DNA from: Paenibacillus sp. GP183
Lineage (GTDB): Bacteria > Bacillota > Bacilli > Paenibacillales > NBRC-103111
NCBI RefSeq assembly: GCF_900104695.1
Contig: NZ_FNSW01000001.1
Coordinates: 1,798,001 to 1,862,000 of the forward strand
Direction of reading: 5' to 3'
DNA length: 64,000 bases
The position numbers and the translations under genes are program-made. A model generated the notes under the pieces. It had not been told where the DNA came from. It was given only the letters and a program-made list of their open reading frames with translations, and made no database searches. How positions within the stretch are numbered: the stretch's first letter is position 1; the number at the start of each line of letters is the position of its first letter. Positions 16,694-24,483 of this stretch are shown here, one piece after another.

Positions 16694-17008
16694 CTATGAA
16701 TGTATCTTCACATCCACCTCTTGATTGATCCGAAACCAAAGGTGCAAATCGTTAATTGTACTTGCTAGTTCTGCGATCTCCGAATTTAGCTGGCAGGATG
16801 CCGGGAAATCATCCTCCCGATCCAACTGGCTTTGCTTGTGAATGATGACAGCCTCCAGCTTATGGATGCGATCAGGTATGGTACCTCTGATTTGCTCCCA
16901 CCGAAACAGAAGATCAGAGCGATCCTTCTCGGAATACTCCTCCCATTCCTGCTCCAAAACGGGCAGCTCAATGCCCAATCTTTCATTATATAGAAAGGAG
17001 TAACTCAT
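16694..17008 (-). CDS. small protein of unknown function, first gene of the ytpB operon
   Basis: 104 residues from ATG 17008 (MSYSFLYNERLGIEL); the ribosome site GGAGGAAAG decides this over the longer in-frame start at 17053. The protein is acidic and helical, with a probable coiled coil (WEQIRGTIPDRIHKLEAVIIHKQ). I do not recognise a family. It is the promoter-proximal gene of a run of four that ends in pfkA. Confidence 0.68.
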   Translation of the reverse strand: MSYSFLYNERLGIELPVLEQEWEEYSEKDRSDLLFRWEQIRGTIPDRIHKLEAVIIHKQSQLDREDDFPASCQLNSEIAELASTINDLHLWFRINQEVDVKIHS

Positions 17009-17146
17009 CTGTCTTTCCTCCTTAAAAACCATGTCTATCTTTAAATGTACCATTTCATGAGGCTCGGTTCCAGTTAAAATTGTATGTCAACTGCGTGTTG
17101 TTTTCTGCTATACTTAACTAATCTTTAACACTTAGGGGAGGCATTG

Positions 17147-18508
17147 ATGTCTGTGGACCAGCATGCAGGAGCTGTTTCTTATAAACAGCTCTGTTACTTT
17201 TTTCTTCCTCTTGGCCTGTCAGCGACATTGGTTACCTTATCGCATGTGATTATCAACAGCACCTTGGCAAGATCCGTCAATCCTGAGCTGATTATTGCCA
17301 GCTATGCACTTCCGATGAGCTTGCTCGCCTTGACGGAGAGGCCTTCTGTGCTGCTGAGGCAAACCTGTTCAGCTCTGGTCAGGGATCGAATTTCTTTCCG
17401 ATCCATGGCAGTTGTGAGCTGTTATATATTGATAAGCATGCTGCTGCTCGGATTTATCATTGCTTTTACACCTATAGGAAAATGGTTGTTTAAATACATT
17501 TTCGGCGTTGAAGCGGATCTCCTTGGTCCAATCATAGACGTTTACCGTATCCTGATGTTCGTCAGTATATTTTCCGGCCTGCGCTGTTTATTTCATGGCA
17601 TTATTATATTTAATCTGCGAACCAAGTGGTTGACCATTGGAATGTTTATCCGGCTTGTTGGCATGTATATCCTGTCTCTGTACTTCATTCATCGAGGTCC
17701 CATCGAAAGCGGCGAAGTCGGCGCCATCATTTTCCTTGTCGGTATGATCATAGAAGCATCTGTCAGCATATGGGAGGGTCGTTCGCTGCTGCGTAAAGTC
17801 ATTCCGGAAAAAGCGCCGGGCCATCCCATTGAAACAAAAAGCCAAATCTTAAGTTTTTATAGACCCTTATTGCTTTCTTCTCTTATTGCCATTATTGTGG
17901 GTCCTGCCATTAATGCCATGCTGGGCAAAACAGTTAATATTCATCTAGCGATTGCAGCTTTTGCCATCGCCGGAAGCCTTACGCAGCTTGTTCAAAGCTT
18001 TTTTTCATATATGCATCAAATTGTATTAAATTTCTACACCAAGGACCCGAAAGCTGTTTTGCGGTTTTCATTATTCGTAGCATTTATACCTAGTGTACTA
18101 ATGGCAATATTGGGCTATACTTCATTAGGTCCGTGGTTCATGATGCATGTAATGGGAGTGAATAATGAACTTATGCAAGCCAGCCTCAGCACTTTGCGGG
18201 TGTTTATGATTTTAACCTTGGTCTTTCCGTGGCTGGATTTCATCAACGGTATTATCATGCTGAGGGGACAAACTAAGGTTATGATCAAATCGCAATCCGT
18301 GAATGTTGGTGTCACGCTAGCCGCCTTAATAATTTGCGTTATCTTTACACCTGGCTGGAATGGCGCTATAGGAGCAATCGCTCAATCGTTAGGAAGTTTA
18401 TCGGAGCTGTGTGTGGTCTTGTATGTAATGAAGATTTCCTCCTCCACCAAGGAACGCTTGGTCGGTCAGTCAGAATTCTATAAGAAATCGAGTGATATTG
18501 CACCATGA
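17147..18508 (+). CDS. multi-antimicrobial extrusion (MATE-like) membrane protein
   Basis: About 453 residues with 12 predicted membrane helices in two similar halves, no soluble domain. The N-terminal QLCYFFLPLGLSATLVTLSHVIINSTLARS and the second-half repeat FYRPLLLSSLIAIIVGPAINAML resemble the MATE/MVF exporter superfamily (MATE, polysaccharide flippases, ANKH-like). The substrate is unknown. Start ATG 17147 behind GGGGAGG; the TTG at 17144 is less likely. Its stop overlaps the next start by 4 bp (ATGA), so the two membrane proteins are made together. Confidence 0.72.
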   Translation: MSVDQHAGAVSYKQLCYFFLPLGLSATLVTLSHVIINSTLARSVNPELIIASYALPMSLLALTERPSVLLRQTCSALVRDRISFRSMAVVSCYILISMLLLGFIIAFTPIGKWLFKYIFGVEADLLGPIIDVYRILMFVSIFSGLRCLFHGIIIFNLRTKWLTIGMFIRLVGMYILSLYFIHRGPIESGEVGAIIFLVGMIIEASVSIWEGRSLLRKVIPEKAPGHPIETKSQILSFYRPLLLSSLIAIIVGPAINAMLGKTVNIHLAIAAFAIAGSLTQLVQSFFSYMHQIVLNFYTKDPKAVLRFSLFVAFIPSVLMAILGYTSLGPWFMMHVMGVNNELMQASLSTLRVFMILTLVFPWLDFINGIIMLRGQTKVMIKSQSVNVGVTLAALIICVIFTPGWNGAIGAIAQSLGSLSELCVVLYVMKISSSTKERLVGQSEFYKKSSDIAP

Positions 18509-19653
18509 ACACCAAATCAGAAGAGATCGTTTTAAAAGGATTTACTTTTTCTTTTTACATGACCATGTGCATATTGGTCACATTTTTCCCGCTCTATTTT
18601 GATTACAAAGGCTTTTCCAAAATAGAAATCGGGATGCTTTATTCCGTTGGCCCCATGATCGGGATTTTTTCGAACCTGGCCTGGGGCTTGTTAAGCGATA
18701 AATATCAAACTGTAAAAAAAATCATGATTCTGCTGTTCACTGGCCAAGTCGTTGCTGCTTATCTTATCTTTCATACCGATTTGTTCGCACTGCTCTATGT
18801 ATTTGTGGGTGTGTTTTTCTTTTTTCAGCAGCCTGTCAACTCGCTTAATGATTCCCAACTGATGCTCAGTGTCAGCCAATCCGGAAGAAGCTATGCTTCA
18901 TTTCGCATATGGGGATCCATTGGATTTGCTTTTGCTGCCGGTTTTTTCGGTTTGCTGCTCAAACTCTACGGCTCAGGACTTACGTACACCTTGACCGCCG
19001 TTTGTATTTTCATTTCGCTGGCCATAACATTATTTCTGAAGGATGCAAGGAGTAGTCAGAGCAAGATCGAATTTGGCGGCATTTTTAAAATTATTAGTTC
19101 CCGCAAGTTTCTTTGGTTCCTCTTTCTGGTCATGACGATGTCAATTGCTCACCGCATGAATGACGGTTTTCTGGCGCTTTATTTACGGCAGCTGGGTGCG
19201 CCGGACACGATAATCGGGTATGCTTGGATGGCATCTGCGTTAAGCGAGATTCCTGTGTTCTTCCTGCTTAGCAGGTTCGGCCATCGCTTCAAGGAGCTTC
19301 CTTTAATGGCATTTGCCGGTTTGATTTATTCAGTCAGGTTTCTTATAATGGGTTACGTGCAAAATCCTCATTGGGTCGTATGGATCCAATTGATGCACAG
19401 CTTCTCATTCGGTATTTTTCTCTTTACTGCGATTCGCTACATGGGGCAGCTCGTGCCTGACGAATACCGCTCATCGGGACAAGCCATTTTCACGGTCACC
19501 TGGTCCAGTATAGCTGGTTTGATCAGTGGGGTAGTGGGCGGGTGGATTTTTGACGTATGGGGTGGCAGCGTTTTGTATTTGTGGGGCTCGCTGTTGTCGC
19601 TTCTGGCCTTTATTGGTTTTTTAGTGACACATTTGATGCAAAAAGAAGCTTAA
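18505..19653 (+). CDS. MFS transporter
   Basis: 382 residues with 12 membrane helices. The MFS loop 2-3 motif is visible as GLLSDKYQTVKK at about residue 60, and the wording (FPLYFDYKGFSKIEIGMLYSVGPMIGI) fits the MFS_1-like / LacY-type subgroup. It begins within the stop of the upstream MATE-like gene, pointing to translational coupling. The substrate cannot be inferred. Confidence 0.88.
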   Translation: MNTKSEEIVLKGFTFSFYMTMCILVTFFPLYFDYKGFSKIEIGMLYSVGPMIGIFSNLAWGLLSDKYQTVKKIMILLFTGQVVAAYLIFHTDLFALLYVFVGVFFFFQQPVNSLNDSQLMLSVSQSGRSYASFRIWGSIGFAFAAGFFGLLLKLYGSGLTYTLTAVCIFISLAITLFLKDARSSQSKIEFGGIFKIISSRKFLWFLFLVMTMSIAHRMNDGFLALYLRQLGAPDTIIGYAWMASALSEIPVFFLLSRFGHRFKELPLMAFAGLIYSVRFLIMGYVQNPHWVVWIQLMHSFSFGIFLFTAIRYMGQLVPDEYRSSGQAIFTVTWSSIAGLISGVVGGWIFDVWGGSVLYLWGSLLSLLAFIGFLVTHLMQKEA

Positions 19654-19724
19654 GCTGTCATTGCCAAGCAGATTCATTGTCATTATGATTAATATCCATT
19701 TTATGAAGGCAGGTAGCACATACG

Positions 19725-20372
19725 ATGAATTATGAAGCATTTAAAGAAGTTTTGCTTGGCAGACGCAGCATTCGCAGGTTTACGGAGCAGCATGTTTCTG
19801 TGGAAGATGTCCAAGAAATCATTGACTGTGCCCGTTATGCGCCGAGTGATACGAACTCGCAGACATGGCAGTTTATTGCCGTTATGAACAAGGCTAAAAT
19901 TAAAGAGATCGAACAATTGACCTGGGAACAGCTCCATCTCAAGGCATCGGCAGCAGATGAGAAAGGTTTAACGAAGGAAGCCCGACTCCTGACCAAATCA
20001 TTTGGCCCTTATGCAACAGCATTCTCGGATGCACCTGTGCTGATTATTTGTTTAGCCACACCGTACACATCCAAATTTCGCGATAAAATCTTTGATCCGA
20101 TCGGATTTGTCGATGAAAAAGTGTGGGCGGAAGAAGGCATCAAGAGCTCATGCCTGGCTTCGCAAAACCTGATGCTTGCCGCGCATGCCAAAGGACTTGC
20201 GACCTGTCCTATGACCGGCCCTGTCTTGCTGGCCCAAGATCAGCTGCGTGCCTATCTCGATATCCCCGCCGAATCGCAGATTAACATGGTCATCTCGCTG
20301 GGTCATCCCGCTGAGCATCCTGGCCGGCTGCCGCGCAAAGAAGTGGATGAGATTTTACGCATTGTTGATTAA
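19725..20372 (+). CDS. nitroreductase-family protein
   Basis: 215-residue FMN-dependent oxidoreductase. It starts with the family signature LLGRRSIRRFTEQHVSVEDVQEIIDCARYAPSDTNSQTWQF. Later come GIKSSCLASQNLMLAAHAKGLATCPM and a C-terminal ISLGHPAE-type strand. It is likely homodimeric and uses NAD(P)H to reduce nitro compounds or quinones; the physiological substrate is unknown. It is single, with a terminator shared with yebC. Confidence 0.93.
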   Translation: MNYEAFKEVLLGRRSIRRFTEQHVSVEDVQEIIDCARYAPSDTNSQTWQFIAVMNKAKIKEIEQLTWEQLHLKASAADEKGLTKEARLLTKSFGPYATAFSDAPVLIICLATPYTSKFRDKIFDPIGFVDEKVWAEEGIKSSCLASQNLMLAAHAKGLATCPMTGPVLLAQDQLRAYLDIPAESQINMVISLGHPAEHPGRLPRKEVDEILRIVD

Positions 20373-20380
20373 AAGTCAAC

Positions 20381-20420
20381 AAAAAAGGTTCCGTGAGTTT
20401 GAGCTCATGGATCCTTTTTT
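20381..20420. terminator. bidirectional terminator
   Basis: A 17-bp stem, AAAAAAGGTTCCGTGAG with CTCATGGATCCTTTTTT, between the converging nitroreductase and yebC genes. It has a T-run in either direction. Confidence 0.92.
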
Positions 20421-20430
20421 AAATCGACTT

Positions 20431-21171
20431 TTACCCGATACGTTCCATCTCAGCATCGCTGATTTCAAAATTCGCGAATACGTCTTGGACGTCATCATTG
20501 TCCTCGAAGGCTTCCATCATCTTCAGCAGCTTCTCGGCATTCTCACCGTCCACCTGCACTGTATTTTGCGGTACCCAGCGGACCGCTGCTGATGTGAAAT
20601 GGAAGCTTTGCTGTTCCAGCGCGTTCTTAACCGTCTCGAGCTCGTGCGGATGGGTCTGGATTTCGAAGCTGTCCTCTTGCGTGATCAGATCTTCAGCACC
20701 GGCTTCCAGCACCTGAAGCATCAGCTCGTCCTCTTCGATTTCGAGCTCCTCCCGATCGAGCACCAGTACGCCCTTCTCGTCGAACATATACGCGACGCAG
20801 CCGGACTCACCCATATTACCGCCGCGCTTATTGAAAGCGGCTCTGACATCCGCAGCCGTCCGATTCCGATTATCCGTCAGGCATTTGACCATAATGGCCA
20901 CACCGCCGGGACCGTACCCTTCATAGATGATTTCCTCATATTCCACGCCTTCACCGGCACCTGCCGCTTTCTTGATGGCGCGCTCGATATTATCATTCGG
21001 CATTTGAACTTGTCGGGCATTGGTGATGGCCGTCTTCAAAGCAAAATTGGCATCAGGGTTGGGACCCCCTTTGCGTGCGGCTACATAAATTTCCCGGCCG
21101 AGCTTCACAAATTGATTATTTTTGGCCTGATCGGCTTTACCTTTGCGATCTTTAAACAATTTAAACTTCAT
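20431..21171 (-). CDS. YebC/PmpR-family protein
   Basis: 246 residues. It starts MKFKLFKDRKGKADQAKNNQF and shows the family signatures KGGPNPDANFALKTAI, ARQVQMPNDNIERAIKKA, YEGYGPGGVAIMVKCLTDNRNRTAADVR and FNKRGGNMGESGCVAYMF. Some YebC members bind DNA and regulate transcription. More recent work on bacterial and mitochondrial members (TACO1-like) points to a ribosome-associated role. The N-terminus (FKLFKDRKGK) is of the YeeN/short type rather than MAGHSKW. A single-gene unit. Confidence 0.92.
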   Translation of the reverse strand: MKFKLFKDRKGKADQAKNNQFVKLGREIYVAARKGGPNPDANFALKTAITNARQVQMPNDNIERAIKKAAGAGEGVEYEEIIYEGYGPGGVAIMVKCLTDNRNRTAADVRAAFNKRGGNMGESGCVAYMFDEKGVLVLDREELEIEEDELMLQVLEAGAEDLITQEDSFEIQTHPHELETVKNALEQQSFHFTSAAVRWVPQNTVQVDGENAEKLLKMMEAFEDNDDVQDVFANFEISDAEMERIG

Positions 21172-21250
21172 GATCTTACGCTCCCCTTAATCATTTTGCA
21201 TGACTAGTTTACCATTTGCGGCGGGTTACGGTCAAAGCTGAAATGCTCAA

Positions 21251-21342
21251 CCAAGGATAAACGGCTGCACCGTCCTAAATGACGAGCGCGTTTATCAAGG
21301 TTGATGCGAAGCAAGATAAGTTTAGAAAAACTTATACTTTCT
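21251..21342 (+). repeat. dispersed hairpin repeat, copy 1
   Basis: CCAAGGATAAACGGC and CGTCCTAAATGACG (21251-21284), then GCGAAGCAAG and a palindrome TAAGTTT-AGAA-AAACTTA (about 21318-21335). The same two blocks recur at 48931-49000, and the first block at 24304-24337. This copy has an extra GATAAACG/CGTTTATC inverted repeat between the blocks. Confidence 0.8.
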
Positions 21343-21350
21343 AATCAACC

Positions 21351-21386
21351 AAAAAAAAGACAGTCCCGAATCGCTTCGGAAACTGT
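21351..21386 (-). terminator. terminator of the cold shock gene
   Basis: Minus strand: ACAGTTTCCGA pairs with TTCGGGACTGT, then eight T. Confidence 0.82.
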
Positions 21387-21435
21387 TCTGTCGTTTGTGC
21401 TATGACACTATTTATAAGTGGGTTATCCCAAGTTC

Positions 21436-21633
21436 TTATAATTTGGTGACGTTAGCTGCTTGAGGACCGCGGTTGCCCTGCGTGATGTCGAACTCAACCT
21501 CTTGGCCTTCATCTAAAGATTTGAATCCATCGCCTTGAATCGCTGAGAAGTGAACGAATACATCGTCTCCACCTTCAACTGAAATGAATCCGTAGCCTTT
21601 TTCTGCGTTAAACCATTTAACTGTACCCTTCAA
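21436..21633 (-). CDS. cold shock protein (CspA family)
   Basis: 65-residue OB-fold nucleic-acid chaperone. It has RNP1 KGYGFI and RNP2 VFVHFSAI motifs and the usual start [13 protein letters not shown] and end PQAANVTKL. It binds single-stranded RNA/DNA and melts secondary structure. AGGAGG lies just before ATG 21633. Paralogues usually exist, so a precise name (cspB, C or D) is not given. Confidence 0.97.
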   Translation of the reverse strand: MKGTVKWFNAEKGYGFISVEGGDDVFVHFSAIQGDGFKSLDEGQEVEFDITQGNRGPQAANVTKL

Positions 21634-21742
21634 ATGAACAACCTCCTAAAAATATCGCCATCTGTGACGAATAGGAAAATTATATCATTATCCAACATGG
21701 AAATCAACTTGCAGAGCAATGCAAGCCCCAGATATTGGGCGA

Positions 21743-22450
21743 TTAGCGCTTAATAATCTGCAAAAACTGCTTGGAATTCGGGAGAAAAGGGAGCTTAGAG
21801 TCCAAAAGCTGCACAGCCGCTCCTTCCTCTTCCAATGCCCGCAAGAGCTCATCCAGCCTGCCATAAGGCTCAGTACGAAAATTCAAAAGAGGATAAATAC
21901 GAACCTCTCCACCCTTTTTACAAATACGCAGCAATTCCTTCAAAGCCGCCAGGTGAAAGGAATAATCAAACTGCTCCTCATATAAAAACAAAAAATGGCT
22001 GCAAAGCACCAATGAAAAAGTTCCTTCATTAAAAGGCAGCTCAGGCAGAGATCCGGTGTGATAGCGGGCCCTCGAGTCAGGGCGTGAGTAATCTTCCAAA
22101 AACAAGCCCAAGCTTCTTTCCCGTCCAGCCCGGTGGCGTTCAATACTGCCGTAGTAATCCCAATTGTACAGATGCTGCAGCCCTGCTAACTTGGACGAGG
22201 AAAGCTTGATTTCCTCCAAACCGTGTACGCCAATTTCCTTTGCGGACATTACATACAAAGGATCGGATGCTTCAGCAAGGATGCCCCTTAAGTCAGCTTC
22301 GGCTGTAAATGATGAAGCTCCCCCTGACACATCAAGAACTCGTTTGCCCTGCAGCTGCAAGCCATCAAGATCAAACATTCTTACGTATTCCTCATAAGAT
22401 CTGCAGGTCATGGCTACGCCCGCCTGCTGGTAAAAGTTTTTCATTTCCAT
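21743..22450 (-). CDS. class I SAM-dependent methyltransferase
   Basis: About 235 residues. SAM-binding motif I is KRVLDVSGGASSFTAEA; the acidic loop after strand 4 is FNEGTFSLVLCSHFLFLY, and the tail is KELLRICKKGGEVRIYPL. The start (MEMKNFYQQ, 22450) follows GAGGAG by 8 bp. The substrate is unknown. Confidence 0.82.
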   Translation of the reverse strand: MEMKNFYQQAGVAMTCRSYEEYVRMFDLDGLQLQGKRVLDVSGGASSFTAEADLRGILAEASDPLYVMSAKEIGVHGLEEIKLSSSKLAGLQHLYNWDYYGSIERHRAGRERSLGLFLEDYSRPDSRARYHTGSLPELPFNEGTFSLVLCSHFLFLYEEQFDYSFHLAALKELLRICKKGGEVRIYPLLNFRTEPYGRLDELLRALEEEGAAVQLLDSKLPFLPNSKQFLQIIKR

Positions 22451-22635
22451 GCTCATCTCTCCTCTTCTCAGCTCTTCTCGGCTCATCTCGGCTTATCTTT
22501 ATCACCCTGTAAATGCCTGAGGCTTGGAGGCATTTTATCATCTTTTTAATCAACTGACAATGGGTTAATTCTTGATTTCATATACGGCTTCATGTATGAT
22601 GGGTCCAATATGAACTGAATGGGGCGTTACGGCAA

Positions 22636-22869
22636 ATGATTAAGAAGCACCAAATCTACAAAAAAGATAAATGGAACATGATGAACGTAGAAGTACACGG
22701 GTCGAAAATTGTATTGACGGAAATCACCGATCAGTGGGGTGAGGAATCCCACACATTTCTGGGGAGACCCGCTATGCTGCATTGGGCCAACGAAAGATTT
22801 TCCAAAGAGCGCTTCGACGGAACTGAAGAAGAATGGAATGCCATTATGCAAGCTTTTAGTGAAGTTTAG
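22636..22869 (+). CDS. small protein of unknown function
   Basis: 77 residues (MIKKHQIYKKDKWNMMNVEVHGSKI). It has alternating beta-like strands and a tryptophan-rich centre (WGEESHTFLGRPAMLHWANERF), soluble and without signal peptide. The ribosome site GGGGCG is weak. I do not recognise the family. It precedes the manganese riboswitch leader and is probably separate from the TerC gene. Confidence 0.55.
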   Translation: MIKKHQIYKKDKWNMMNVEVHGSKIVLTEITDQWGEESHTFLGRPAMLHWANERFSKERFDGTEEEWNAIMQAFSEV

Positions 22870-22927
22870 CCGAATCCTTGACTTACGGTTTGTCCACTGT
22901 TTATAATCAGGATAACTTAATAATCGT

Positions 22928-23060
22928 CACTCCAAAGGGGAGTAGCTAGTAACAGTAAAGTCGTCAATTCGGGATCTTTAAACGATCCCCGGCTTTATTG
23001 GCAACGTGGATATACGTTGTTAGCAAGACCTTTGCCATGCACATGGTGAAGGTCTTTTTT
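22928..23060 (+). promoter_or_regulatory. yybP-ykoY (manganese) riboswitch with terminator
   Basis: The conserved yybP-ykoY elements are present in order: CCAAAGGGGAGTAGC, GTCGTCAATTCGGG, CCCCGGCTTTATTGGCAACG, and CGTTGTTAGCAAGACCTTTGCC. The switch ends in the terminator AAGACCTT / AAGGTCTT with six T (23025-23060). Mn2+ binding to this RNA class generally raises expression of the gene downstream, here a TerC/YkoY-type protein, which is the classic partner. Confidence 0.96.
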
Positions 23061-23066
23061 GATTAT

Positions 23067-23103
23067 AAAAAAGCCTTCGCCGGTGTCCGGTGACTGGCTT
23101 TTT
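23067..23103 (+). terminator. second terminator-like hairpin in the riboswitch leader
   Basis: AAAAAGCC (23067-23075 region) pairs with GGCTTTTT (23096-23103), with an inner CCGG/CCGG. It follows the riboswitch terminator directly and lies before the terC start. Confidence 0.6.
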
Positions 23104-23138
23104 GTTTTATAAACTATAGAAAAAGGAGTGGATTTGGC

Positions 23139-23960
23139 ATGGAATTCCTGTCGGCGGCATTTTTTACGGCTTTACTCAGCATCATTATGATTGACCTTGT
23201 GCTTGCAGGAGACAATGCCATTGTCATCGGCATGGCGGCGAGGAATCTGGATCCCAGAACACAAAAGAAGGTTATCTTGTGGGGCACTTCAGGCGCAATC
23301 GTCATTCGTGTTGCTGCAACCATGGTCGTCGTGGTGCTGCTCAAAATCCCCGGACTGCTGCTCGTTGGTGGATTATTGCTGCTGTGGATAGCCTATAAGC
23401 TTTTGACAGAAAAGAAAAATCATGATGTAGCTGCAAAAAGCGGAATGTGGGCCGCCATTCGAACGATTATAGTTGCTGATGCCGTCATGGGTCTGGACAA
23501 TGTTATTGCCGTTGCCGGAGCAGCCCACGGAGATTTTCTTTTGGTCTTGATCGGATTGCTCGTCAGCGTTCCCATTGTAGTCTGGGGCAGCACACTTTTT
23601 ATTAAATGGATGGAGAAATTCCCCTGGATCCTCTACATCGGCTCTGGAGTGCTCGCGCTTACGGCCGGCAAAATGATTACGGGAGAAAAATTTCTCGAAC
23701 CCTTCTTCGAAGCGAACGTAGTTGCCAAATGGATGTTGATCACCTTCCTGATTGCAGCTGTGCTCGCTGCGGGCAAATGGAGCAAGATGGTTGGTTATAT
23801 TGTGGAAGTAAACGATCACGGACAATTGACCCTGCCTAAAGAGCTTAGTGATCAAGCCCAGATGGAACCGGAAGATCAATATACCGTTGAAAGGAACGCT
23901 CGAGGCGATTATATGCTGGTAAAAGTTGATTTGGAGCATCAATCCAGGTCTGCAGGTTAA
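23139..23960 (+). CDS. TerC-family membrane protein (YkoY-like)
   Basis: 273 residues with seven or eight membrane helices. Paired acidic motifs typical of TerC are seen: MIDLVLAGDNAIVIGMAARNL at the start and VADAVMGLDNVIAVAGAAHG in the middle. The tail is a soluble stretch (VEVNDHGQLTLPKELSDQ). TerC proteins next to yybP-ykoY switches export Mn2+ or load manganese onto secreted proteins. RBS AAGGAG. The riboswitch makes manganese-dependent control very likely. Confidence 0.93.
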   Translation: MEFLSAAFFTALLSIIMIDLVLAGDNAIVIGMAARNLDPRTQKKVILWGTSGAIVIRVAATMVVVVLLKIPGLLLVGGLLLLWIAYKLLTEKKNHDVAAKSGMWAAIRTIIVADAVMGLDNVIAVAGAAHGDFLLVLIGLLVSVPIVVWGSTLFIKWMEKFPWILYIGSGVLALTAGKMITGEKFLEPFFEANVVAKWMLITFLIAAVLAAGKWSKMVGYIVEVNDHGQLTLPKELSDQAQMEPEDQYTVERNARGDYMLVKVDLEHQSRSAG

Positions 23961-24051
23961 CCTTCCTTCATCCGAGCCAAGAGGAATTACCACTCATACA
24001 GCGAACATAATGAAATAGTCATTTTATTTCCATGTTAGCGAGGTGATGTCC

Positions 24052-24231
24052 TTGACGGACAGCGGATCTATTCTTACCTTTGTCATTGTTTCATTTTGTT
24101 TGGCCCTCATTTTAATCATGAGAAGAGATTCTATCCCCGCTCCATTCAAAAGGTATTTGGCACTTCTGGCTCTTGTTATGGTAACGATGTCCTTTGTGCT
24201 GATCGTGATCAGCTTTTATCGGATGCGCTAG
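24052..24231 (+). CDS. small membrane protein of unknown function
   Basis: About 59 residues from TTG 24052, set by GAGGTGA 6 bp upstream; the ATG at 24046 is too close. Two hydrophobic helices (SILTFVIVSFCLALILIM and YLALLALVMVTMSFVLIVI) flank a basic loop RRDSIPAPFKR. I see no family. It is about 90 bp downstream of the TerC gene. Confidence 0.55.
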   Translation: MTDSGSILTFVIVSFCLALILIMRRDSIPAPFKRYLALLALVMVTMSFVLIVISFYRMR

Positions 24232-24303
24232 TGAATTTACTTCGTTCCAGGTTTTTCATATAATGGGGTTATACGACTAGGAAATGAATGGCAGGTCATA
24301 CTA

Positions 24304-24337
24304 CCAAGGATAAACGGCTGCGACGTCCTAAATGACG
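24304..24337 (+). repeat. dispersed hairpin repeat, copy 2 (first block only)
   Basis: CCAAGGATAAACGGC and CGTCCTAAATGACG, the same 34-bp block as at 21251. Here the palindrome is imperfect (ACGGC-TGC-GACGT). It lies 20 bp upstream of a short hydrophobic in-frame extension of pepF. Confidence 0.75.
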
Positions 24338-24483
24338 GTTGGGTCGACTCGGGAGTGTTGCTGATGCGCTGGATTTGTTTACTGGTTGTGCTTGGAATAC
24401 TGAGCAATACATTTTCTATAAAACAGACAAACGCTTTTACAGCATCCAAACCCCTTAAGGGGCAACATGATAGGAGGGCTCCA

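Noticed and set aside
22510-22541. Hairpin AAATGCCT/AGGCATTT between two divergent genes
   Set aside because: A hairpin is present with only a short T tract, but no gene ends before it, so I do not list it as a terminator.
24355-24483. The longer start of pepF as the main start
   Set aside because: The ATG at 24484 has a far better ribosome site and fits the family N-terminus. The extension is reported as a finding only.
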